Source of the DNA: Verticillium longisporum
Taxonomy: Eukaryota > Ascomycota > Sordariomycetes > Glomerellales > Plectosphaerellaceae
Direction of reading: 5' to 3'
NCBI GenBank assembly: GCA_019188255.1
Contig: JAETXT010000002.1
Span: 2,976,001 to 3,040,000, forward strand
DNA: 64,000 bases
Shown: positions 55,557 to 64,000 of the stretch, piece after piece
Layout: each line of letters opens with the position of its first letter
Numbering within the stretch: the first letter of the stretch is position 1
Notes under the pieces: generated by a model
Seen by the model: the letters and a program-made list of their open reading frames with translations, nothing else
What the model was told of the DNA's origin: nothing
The model's database searches: none
Program-made: the position numbers and the translations under genes

Positions 55557-56602
55557 ATGGCCGCCAACTTCTGGGGCTCGACCCAGCGGCGATACTGGCA
55601 GTTTACCAAGGATGGCCTGGCTACCATGCGCCAGAAGCTCGAGGACGAGAACACCGAGCTCGTCCAGCTGTTCCCTCTGCCTCAGGTGCGCCATCTGAAC
55701 ATTTACTTCAACCAACGTTTGTCTTTCCCTTCTGCGGCATCTCCTCGTGCTTTCTCTCACTGGCGAGGCCCTTGACTCACGCGTGTCTGTCCTGTCTTGC
55801 AGAAATCAACCGGCTCGGCAAGCGCCTAGGTGTCCGCCAGCAGGCCATGGCCACGGCCCAGGTCTACATCAAGCGCTTCTACACCAAGATTGAGATTCGA
55901 CGCACAAACGTCTATCTCGTCATCGCGACGGCCGTCTACCTCTCCTGCAAAATGGAGGAGTGTCCGCAGCACATCCGCCTCATTGTCAGCGAGGCCCGCT
56001 CGCTGTGGCCCGACTTTGTCTCCCTCGACACGTCCAAGCTCGGCGAGTGCGAGTTCTTCCTCATCAGCGAGATGAGCTCGCAGCTCATCGTCCACCAGCC
56101 CTACCGCACGCTGACCGCCTTTCAGGGCGACCTGTCCCTGACGCAGGAGGACACGGCCCTCGCCTGGTCCATCATCAACGACCACTACATGACCGACCTG
56201 CCGCTGCTGTTTCCGCCGCACACCGTTGCGCTGACGGCCATCCTGCTGGCCCTCGTGCTGCGGCCGTCCTCGGGCATGGCCCAGCCGACGACAACGTCGG
56301 GCATCGCCGCCGCGACGGCCGCGCTGACGCAGTCGCAGGGCGGCCGTGGGCCCGGCGGCTTCACCATGCCCGGCGGGCCGACGACGCCGAACCCCGCCGA
56401 CAAGGAGAAGCAGCCCGAGGCGCGCATCGGCAGGGTGCAGCGCTTCGGCGCGTGGCTCGCCGAGAGCAACGTCGACATTACGGCCATGGTCGACTGCACG
56501 CAGGAGCTCATTTCCTTTTACGAGTGCCACGAGCAGTACCAGGACAAGCTCACGAGGGAGCAGCTCAACAGGTTCACCAAGGCGCGCGGCCTGGACAAAT
56601 AG
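55557..56602 (+). CDS. SSN8: Cyclin C (SSN8), Mediator kinase-module subunit
   Basis: Cyclin partner of the SSN3/CDK8 kinase in the Mediator kinase module, nuclear. Exons 55557-55716 and 55803-56602 (86-nt intron, GTTTGT donor, CAG acceptor); 319 aa. Family sequence is evident: MAANFWGSTQRRYWQFTK, INRLGKRLGVRQQAMATAQV, IKRFYTKIEIRRTNVYLVIA, YLSCKMEECPQHIRLIVSEA, and the second fold TDLPLLFPPHTVALTAILLA. A roughly 50-residue Gly/Thr/Pro insertion (SGMAQPTTTSGIAAAT to NPADKEKQ) sits in the second cyclin fold and looks disordered; this is common in filamentous-fungal cyclin C. The splice join FNQ-QINRLG is in phase. Confidence 0.95.
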
Positions 56603-57199
56603 AAGCGGTCGAGGAGGCAGCGTGCAAGCACGCGCCCCAAGCGTGGAGCATGAACGTACTGGGGGGGGGGATGGACTGCTGGTACATTGGTGAACCGTGG
56701 CAGGGGATGGATCGGAGCGGCGAGGTGGCGGTCTGCCTGTAGAAATGGTGGGCAGTAAAGGCTACAAGCAGCGACCAAACACATGACAATGTACATGATA
56801 GAAGTATTACTGCAGCATGAATCGAACCAGAGATGACCCGGGATTGTTGGCCAATGCCTCGAAAGCATGTGAGCGTGACATGATCCGACAGAGAAGCTCT
56901 TGTCGAGTCCAACAGGCCAACACCACTGGTTGCCATGGCGTTGCCTGGGCTCCTTCCCACGCCTGGACGATTTATATATCCCGTTCCCTGCCACCGCTGT
57001 CAACAAGGGCCACGAATACCGTGACGCATGGTGTAGTGGTCCTAGAGGTTGCCCTAAACAAATACCCACTCGGTGAAGGAGAAATCCTTTTTGTCATTTC
57101 GTCTTTCAGCACTGCAGGCATGTCTTGTGACGACAATCCATGATTTTGAGATTGTTTGCGAAATGACTTGACATCTATATACGTCTAGGCAGTTCGTTA
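56603..57199. other. Intergenic between convergent SSN8 and hydrolase gene
   Basis: 597 bp. GCATGGTGTAGTGG at about 57025 resembles a tRNA A-box but no B-box follows. Nothing supported. Confidence 0.5.
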
Positions 57200-58408
57200 T
57201 CATGAACATGACTGCGCAGCCTGTATGGACTGCCAATACCGCATGGCAATGCCCGCGACCTCCCTGCCCCTCGTGATGCCAACCTCATGCCCAGCCCCCT
57301 TGACGACCCTCATATCAACCGCATCCTCCCCAGCATCAGCCTCGCATCCTGCTCGAGCTCACCGGCCACGATGACGGGATCCGTCTCGCCCACCACAAAG
57401 CACACCCTGCCCCCTGGAGCCCGTTCTTCTCCCGCCCCGCGCGCCGCTCCTCCAGGACGCCCCTCAGGGGCCCACACCCCCCTGGCCCTGGCCGTAGATG
57501 GGCGCCCACCGGATGGTGCTCCGATACGCAGGCACGAACCCCGGATGCACCGCGAGCTGCCACCGCATGACCCGCGCGACCGTCAGCTCGGGTCGCGCAG
57601 GGTCGAGCAGCGCATTGTCAAACGTCGACCCGCCCGTGGCGTCGCTCTCGCCGGCAACGTCATCGTCGAGGACGGCCTCGGGGTCGACGGGGGCGGGCGG
57701 CTCCAGGCGGCGGCGCACGAGCCAGCGCAGCAGCGGCTCAGGCAGCACGCCGGTCGAGTACAGCAGGCGGCCGGTGCGGGAGACGTGGCGCGGGCGGACG
57801 AGGCCGGCGGGGGCGACGAGGACGAGCGAGCGCAGGGCGTGCGGCACGTGGCGGGCGAACGAGGCGGCGACGGCGCCGCCGAGCGAGTAGCCGACGAGGT
57901 GGAAGGCGTCGGCGCCCGACCAGGGCAGCGGCGACGAGGCGAGGGCGAGGTGCAGCTGCGTGTTGTAGAGACGCGCGTCGTGCGGCACGTCGGTCGGGCT
58001 GTCGGAGTAGCCGCGCCCGAAAAAGTCAAAGAGCATGACGCGGTGGCCGCCGTCGGCGAGCGCTCGCGCCATCTCGCCGAGCGCGATGCACGGCGTCCCG
58101 ATGCCATGGAGGAGGAGCACCTTCTCGCCCGCTTCGGGGCCCCATTCGTACACGCGCAGTGAGCCGTAGGGCGTGTCGACGTCGCGGCCGCCGTGGAGCA
58201 GATCTGGAGGGTACGGCAGCTCACCTCGCTGCAGGGTTGAGAGGGATGGGAGAACGGTCCATTTCGGCGAGCGGGCCGGCGCGGGAGGCTTCGTGGCGGA
58301 CGGGTCACGGATGAGGGCTGGGCGGAGATAGAGGTAAGTGGTGAGGCCGACAGCGGTCACGGCCACCACGGGAGCGAGCAGGCGGGAGGGCAGATGATCC
58401 TTCATCAT
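57200..58408 (-). CDS. Membrane-anchored alpha/beta hydrolase, two frameshifts in this sequence
   Basis: Serine hydrolase of the alpha/beta fold, substrate unknown. The ATG at 58408 gives MMKDHLPSRLLAPVVAVTAV, an N-terminal signal anchor. Catalytic parts: oxyanion loop LLLHGIGTP, FDFFGRGYSDSP, nucleophile elbow HLVGYSLGGAVAASFA, acid VCFVVGETDPVI and histidine VVKGAGHEVGITRG. To reach the last two, the frame must lose one G in the six-base run at 57477-57482 (YGQG then VWAPEG) and gain one in the four-base run at 57328-57331 (LMLG then EDAVDMRVV). The two changes cancel, and the frame ends at TGA 57202-57200; about 402 aa. As given, translation stops just before the acid and histidine. Because both breaks are in homopolymers and the whole triad is present beyond them, error is likelier than decay. 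Confidence 0.72.
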
Positions 58409-61400
58409 GGTAGCTGTCAATGTTGAAGGGACTTGATGTTGAGGCGAGCCAAATATCGTGTGGTTGAGTTACAGTCTATTGCAACGGCCGACTCGAAGGC
58501 CGAGGTTGAAAGCCGGCAGGGGTCGTCCGTCGGCGCCAGGTCCACATGGATATCCGCCGGGCCGTTGTAACTAGCCGTTCATCCCGCTTGCCAGCCTCAA
58601 ATAATAGAAAACAAATGGGGAGCTGGGGGGGGGGGTCATAGACGAGTAGATGCAAACCTGATCCGGGCTGGAGTAGACGGAGGGAGAGTCTGATCATCGA
58701 CATGCAGGACAAACGATTGAAGGCGCGCCCAAGCATTATAGCGAGCTGTGTAACCCACTGATTCCCAACGACTTCCCGTCAACGGGCACGAAGATAGATA
58801 AGAAATCCATGGCGGATGATATGCGGCGCCGCTTAATCAGGATAATGTCAACCAAGTCACCCTCGTCCCGGCTTGAAGGGTGAGACTGGGTCATGGCCAG
58901 GTGGCTGAACGAAGAGATCTTGATAACACCGGCCGGGCTGGTAGCGACGCCGGCTTCCAGCACATGATTGAACCGTCATGTCCCCGGCCATGGTAAGCAA
59001 GGTGGTGACTAGTAATGGATCAAGCAGACACTCCTGCCAGATGTGCTGTGCGTGCAACACGGTTCGCCATCATTAGCTATGGTGAGTGATGTTGTTTCAA
59101 AGAGCTACGATCATTTATCCTCACTGTCCCAACTCGCCCGGTGAAAGTTGGGGGAGCAATATCCGGATCAGAATCGTTCGGTCGCACGTCTCATTCAAAC
59201 AGGGCAGATGATGCGAATGACCGCATCTATGACTGTGACGGGGTCGCCGCTCGGAAACGGGAGGAGATGAAGCTGTCGTCCGAAGTCAACCTCATCCGTC
59301 CACCTCCGAGAGCTCCTTGTTTCTAAGAAGCCTACGCTGAGAGACCATACAGGGGCATTCACGGTTGAGCCGCAGACTTGCAGCCGCGTCTGCCGCCGCA
59401 TGTGCAACAACGCCGCCGCCCGTCAGAATAGCCCGAAAGTGGGAGTCATCTTGCAGCATCAAGGACAACGGGAAGATTCTGCACCTGTTGACTTGGTACA
59501 GGCTCGCCCACTTGCAGCATGCAGGGCAGCCCAGGCGGGCCGTCGAGCACGCCCAAGCCTCCTACGTGTACAGATGTACTTTTAGCACCACTGCACTCAC
59601 CACTGCACTGCCTGTAATTGCCATGCCCCGGGCATCGAATTGCCGTAGCAAATTTGCGCAGCAGCAACCGCATTCGCCAGAAGAGTGTGATGCACGATCT
59701 GATCGGGGGCGCTCCCAGAATGGCGGTGTGGCAGTGCGACAAGCGTTGAGACCGAATCGTTCGTAGGCTGAGAAGTGGAGGAGTACCAGCAAGGTCAGAG
59801 TGCTCAGCCCACAGGGTGCGCTGTGAGCCCATCAGAGCCACGGGAGCCCTGGGCCACTGACCCTTGGCGCGAGAGGCACACCGCCTGACCACCCAAACCG
59901 CCTTGTCGTCGGGGAAAGGTTGGGAGCGGGCGATGGGGTTCTTTCCATTCGGCACTGTGACGGTTGGTGGTGGCCGAGGAGGTCGGAGGGTGGCTGGCGG
60001 GCAAGGGTAGCAAACCACAAATGGCGAAGGGCGGCGTCAACGAGCTGTTGGATGAAGATGGCTCCCCCTATCCTCTCAACGGTAGCAGCCAGGGTTTCTC
60101 CACCCCTCCATCTTCGTCTTATCTTCGTCGACGAGGTGGTCCAGTTCTCTCCGTCGTCGAGGATGCACCGTCGACTACGGATGCATCCTCGACGACGGGA
60201 CATGCATACAGCGGGCGTTCCTATCAACGAACGAGGCGGAGCTAAGACAAAGGTGTGTCCTGAAGGGGTAGCAATCGTCACTCGGGTCTTCGAGATCCTT
60301 CTTGCGCAAGTGACAGATGCAGAGTTCGAAAGACGCATTCCTTTTAGGTGCCATTCGCTTTTCCAGGAACCCAGCCAGGCCTGTTTTTGGTGGATGATCA
60401 GAGGCGTGGTTGGGCACATCAGAAATAGCATCGTACACCTTCAGGGGCCTTTTGGCGCCCCTGCTGTCCCTGACCCCTCTGCCCCGCACTTGTCGTCAGT
60501 TGACGCTTGACAACAACTCAGGCTGTTCTCCATCTCGACTTTGACAAGGGACCTGAGCTGGGTAGGCCTGCAGGGTGTTTGGATGGCTAGGTGCCAAAAC
60601 GCAGATGCTGACGACATTGGCACGCGAGAGTCTTTCTCGCGACTCTTCAAGTCGCTGCGTGCTCGACAGGAAGAAGTAAAGAAGCCAGCCAGGTCTCACA
60701 GTCTCAAAGCCACCCCCGGCTCGCATGGCGGAAGAACCTGGAGAGGAGAAGGTCGAGAGAGGGGGGCACAAGGGTCGGCTGGTGGTGGACGGCGACAGCA
60801 GCAGGAGGGCCAGATCGAGGGTCCAGGGTCTTTCCTTGGTTCTGAAATCGGGACCCCCCATTAGGGAGGGCGAGGGTTGAGGATGGACTGGGTGGTTGGT
60901 GACAACGGCGCTGCCACAAAGGTACAGCATGACAAGGGCGAGCAATCTGGCGAGCCCGAAGCGTCAAACCGCCAGCGACTGATGGATGACTGACGGCCTA
61001 GGTGGTAGTTGCTGTCGCACGAAGACGGCAGACGAGACCAACGGTTCCCGCCGCAGCCGTTTCCATCATGGGCATGTCTATCAATTGGCCACTCAGATCA
61101 GCCAAGGCGAGACAGCCGACTCCTCATTCGCGGTCAACGGGCGTTCCACAAGGACTCTGCCCCCCCCCGAACCAAAAGGCATTTGGCTTTGAGCGTCGAG
61201 TGCCAGCGCCTGTGGATGACGCTTGCCGCTGTCGGTCTGGTGTGTTCGTGCTTGTGTGCCCCCCTCCAGCTCGCCCCCCACCCCCCGGTCCCTGGGAGGG
61301 TTGTGCTGGTAGCTAGCCGGCGTGTCCCGGTTGATCCCACACACATCAACAAGTCCGACCTGCAGATTGGAGCTTCGAACTCACACAGTGACAGAGGATG

Positions 61401-63670
61401 CATCCTAGGGTCAGGCGAGTTGGTTGGAAACGTAGCGGCTGGCGAGCTTATTCTGTGCTCAATCCAGGCCTTGGTCGACCACGACGGACTGGAGGGCCAA
61501 GCGCGAGAATCTCCAGGTCTCTTCACTGTGTAGCCTGTGTATTCGACACGGTCCATTTCGTCGATGCGGCCCTCTTATCCTTCGTCTTGGGTCAATAGCT
61601 TAACAAAACACGAAGTCTCAGTCGTGAATGTTGACTTTGGGCTGTGATTCCCAACAAAGCCGACCAGTGGCAGGCGAGGGGGAAATAATAACAACTGGCA
61701 GGAAGGCGGGCCCAAGGCAAGGACACTCCATAATCCAGCTTTGCCGTCTCGTCTCGCCTCGCCTCACCTCACCTCACGTCAACTTGCCTTGGCTCGCCCC
61801 GCCTCGATAGATGCATTGATGCCTTCTTCCTGCCCGTCTCGTCTTGTGCAACCTGGGTCCAGCAGGAGTGAGTGGATCGTGGGTTGCACAAATCACCCCA
61901 CAATCATTCGTGAGAGGCAAGAGCGATGGGCACATGGCGGCCTGACATACCAGGCGTACGACCGTGCAGGGGGTCTTCCAGGTCGGTGGGCTTTGGGGGG
62001 TCAACTGTGGTGCCAATCCGAGACATCTAAGGTGACACTGTGGGCGGCCAGGCAAGGCCGTCGCATGTCGCATGGAATGAGAAACACGCATAGTTTCCGC
62101 TAAGGGCGCCTCGCCCCGACTTCTCAGGGCAGGCCAGGGCTTATTGTTTTCGTCCCCCTGAACAGGATGGGATTGGATGCGGGTGCAAGCGAAACGGGCT
62201 TCTTTCTCTCACTGTGAAGCGTGAAGCGCGACGAGTGAAGTGAAATGAATGCCTGACTAACTCACGCAACATGCCACCCACACCTGGTGCTTTCGGATGC
62301 TGTTGGGCCCTGGCATGGTGCAGGTACAGATGGGATCGTAAGCAGCGGCAGGCTGGAATCCACTATGAATCACACGACTGCGTGCGGATCCTCCAAAGTG
62401 CCAGTGTCAGTCACTGCCTTTCTTTGCCTGTCTGCCCACTTCAGGCGTCAGCCTGCCTGCCGTTGCGCCGCAGCAGGTACCTTAGGTAGGTGCAATAGAA
62501 TAGGGAGGCACAGGTATCTCGCAGTGGCGGTTGACGCATTGAAGCCATCCATACATGTATACAGAGCAAGGTAAGTAGTCTGCGTCCTTGGGGTTCCACT
62601 TGGTCAGTTGATCGTATAAATCTGGAGACCCCATTCAGCCCCCCTGTGCACGGTTCACGGCGGACACTGTTCAGGGACAAGAAGAGGCCTCGAGCCAAAA
62701 TGAACAAAGAAGATGATAGATACCAGACACTGGACGAGGGCAGCGAAGCGTCCGTAGCGCAGCGCGGACAGGAACTCACTGACGAAGGAGAACCGGGGGG
62801 GGGGGGCGACGCTTTCAGTAGACACTGTGAGGGTGGAAGGGCTGGCAGGGGAGACAGGGGCCTCATCTCAGCCTGCAGGCCGCAAGCGTCACTCCCGCAC
62901 TGTCCGGCGACACCGCAACACCCCAGGACCGCCCATGCGCTCAATCTGGTAAGAGCGCTAACCTGGGTGCGGCCTAGTAGTGATCCCGGCATCCAATAAT
63001 GTCCAAGTGGCGAATGTGCAGATGGCGTCAAGCTGTGGGGTCACAGTTCCCCCACTGTCAAGCACTGTAGCAGTCGCTCTCCTTCATTGGTCCGCCCACT
63101 GGACAAAAGCGGGGAGCCCAGCCGATCCCTCCCTTGCCTCCCTTCCTCTGCACCCGCCTGCACTCGGCCTGCCCTGCCCTGCACCCAGTCACCTCGTTCT
63201 TCTGTTCTTGTGCCTCTCGCTCGTCAAAACCAATACCACGTCCAGGCCTTCTGCCTCCCACGACTCCCCCAACCTTACATCTTCCCCCCCTTCCCACTTC
63301 TGTCCAATACCTTGACCATCGCAAAAAGCCCCCCTTCCATTACCGCTTCTCAAGTAAAAGAAAACATCTTGAACATCCTCTCCTCCCTGCGACATCATCA
63401 ACTCTCAACAACTCTCCCCAACGACGCTTACTCGAATTACCTCGGCCGGTCTCATTGTTTTGTGCTACCAAGCCGATTTAATACCGCACCAACGCTCGGT
63501 TCACCCACACAAAGATCCGACACCAACCCGCCACAACGCTGCCCCCAACACAAAAGCATCCACCCTGCGACTCGACTCATTCGTCCTCTCGCAGCAACGT
63601 CAACTTCGCAAGACACAACCAACCAACATCTGCTCTGGCACGGAATCTACCCTTCCCCCCATCTTAGATA
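58409..63670. other. Gene-poor stretch and leader of the right-edge gene
   Basis: 5.3 kb in which I find no supportable gene. Frames up to about 196 codons (e.g. 59920-60510) overlap on both strands and have no codon bias. It contains a strong hairpin (separate entry), pyrimidine-rich sequence at 61740-61810, a GGTACC word at 62476 and, from about 63090, a CT/CA-rich leader leading into the next gene. A long non-coding RNA or long promoter is possible. Confidence 0.45.
60151..60198. repeat. Perfect 17-bp inverted repeat forming a long hairpin
   Basis: Left arm CCGTCGTCGAGGATGCA (60151-60167) and right arm TGCATCCTCGACGACGG (60182-60198) are exact reverse complements. The 14-nt spacer itself pairs (CCGT with ACGG, one bulged A), leaving a five-base loop. 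No gene overlaps it. Not followed by a T-run. Confidence 0.9.
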
Positions 63671-64000
63671 ATGTCTTCATATTACCACTTCAACCACCAC
63701 GCACAACCTACGCCCGCCGTTCCTGGCGCGTCGCACAACCACCATGGCGGTCGCAATAGGAGGGCGCCTAGGCTGTCCGTGTCCCAGAACTCGCACAAGC
63801 AGTTCCGCGGTGTCCGCAGCATGAAGGAGCTCAACGAGTCTGCTGTCATCAACGCCTTCCGCTCCAAGTTTGAGGTGTCGCGCTCCTTCGACCTCGAGGA
63901 CGACATGGAGTTCTGCCCTGCCCTGCTCACCGAGACTGACGTAAGTTGAGGCAGCAATATGCCCCCCACCGACACAGAACTAACGATGTGCTTGACAGCT
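63671..64000 (+). CDS. 5' part of an unknown gene, truncated by the window edge
   Basis: The ATG at 63671 opens 90 codons (MSSYYHFNHHAQPTPAVPGA, RNRRAPRLSVSQNSHKQFRG, VRSMKELNESAVINAFRSKF, SFDLEDDMEFCPALLTETD) up to a GTAAGT donor at 63941. A 58-nt intron with a GAACTAACGA branch ends at AG 63997-63998, so exon 2 starts at 63999 and leaves the window. No domain is recognised; the N-terminus is basic and disordered, followed by an acidic helix. The long CT-rich leader suggests a regulated or well-expressed gene. Intron 1 is in phase 0. Function cannot be given. Confidence 0.7.

Noticed and set aside
57020..57060. tRNA A-box-like GCATGGTGTAGTGG
   Set aside because: No B-box (GGTTCRANNCC) within 100 bp and no acceptor pairing.
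59920..60510. 196-codon + frame overlapping long minus frames
   Set aside because: No codon bias, no recognisable motif, and it spans the 60151 hairpin.
62935..62998. D-arm-like GCTCAATCTGGTAAGAGC
   Set aside because: The four-base D stem pairs, but anticodon and T arms do not fold and the B-box is degenerate; at most a tRNA relic.

Overview
The window reads as euchromatic DNA from a filamentous ascomycete, most likely a Sordariomycete. The evidence is short introns (about 48-220 nt) with GTATGT/GTAAGT/GTACGT donors and CTAAC/CTGAC branch sites, coding regions with strongly C/G-ended codons, and a single-copy housekeeping gene set with long intergenic spaces. I see no transposon, rRNA, tRNA, CRISPR or secondary-metabolite cluster. 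Species cannot be fixed from the sequence alone.

Layout, left to right: about 4.8 kb without a convincing gene; a 6-phosphofructo-2-kinase/fructose-2,6-bisphosphatase (+); nucleoporin NIC96 (+); a JmjC protein with a CDCA7-type zinc domain and AT-hooks (-); a Ser-rich surface-type protein (-); COQ2 (+); RPS23 (-) divergent from an unknown conserved-looking protein (+); ATG8 (-); HEM13 (+); a SWIM zinc-finger protein (+); proteasome RPN8 (-); adenylate kinase ADK1 (+); a HOOK dynein adaptor (-); a secreted I9-type inhibitor (-); a small gene interrupted by one TAG (+); a secreted histidine phosphatase with an inserted Cys module (+); BET4 (-); the meiotic APC/C activator AMA1 carrying in-frame TAG codons (+); a SYN8-type SNARE (-); the EF-hand mitochondrial carrier SAL1 (-); cyclin C SSN8 (+); an alpha/beta hydrolase (-); a 5 kb gene-poor stretch; and the first exon of an unknown gene (+) running off the right edge.

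The genes are not an operon or cluster. They cover core functions: glycolytic control, nuclear pore, chromatin, ubiquinone and haem synthesis, translation, autophagy, proteasome, trafficking, transcription and meiosis. Orientation is mixed, and several divergent pairs share promoters (RPS23/unknown, RPN8/ADK1, BET4/AMA1, SAL1/SSN8).

Two patterns cut across the window. First, at least seven genes need a one-base shift to be read through, nearly always inside a run of four to six G or C, including in the invariant P-loop of ADK1. This looks like base-calling error, not gene decay. Second, AMA1 and a small gene at 41219-41710 carry in-frame TAG codons with coding sequence continuing in the same frame. 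In AMA1 one TAG falls where a WD-repeat Trp is expected. This fits restorative A-to-I mRNA editing (UAG to UGG), known from the sexual stage of Sordariomycetes, and is the most interesting lead here.
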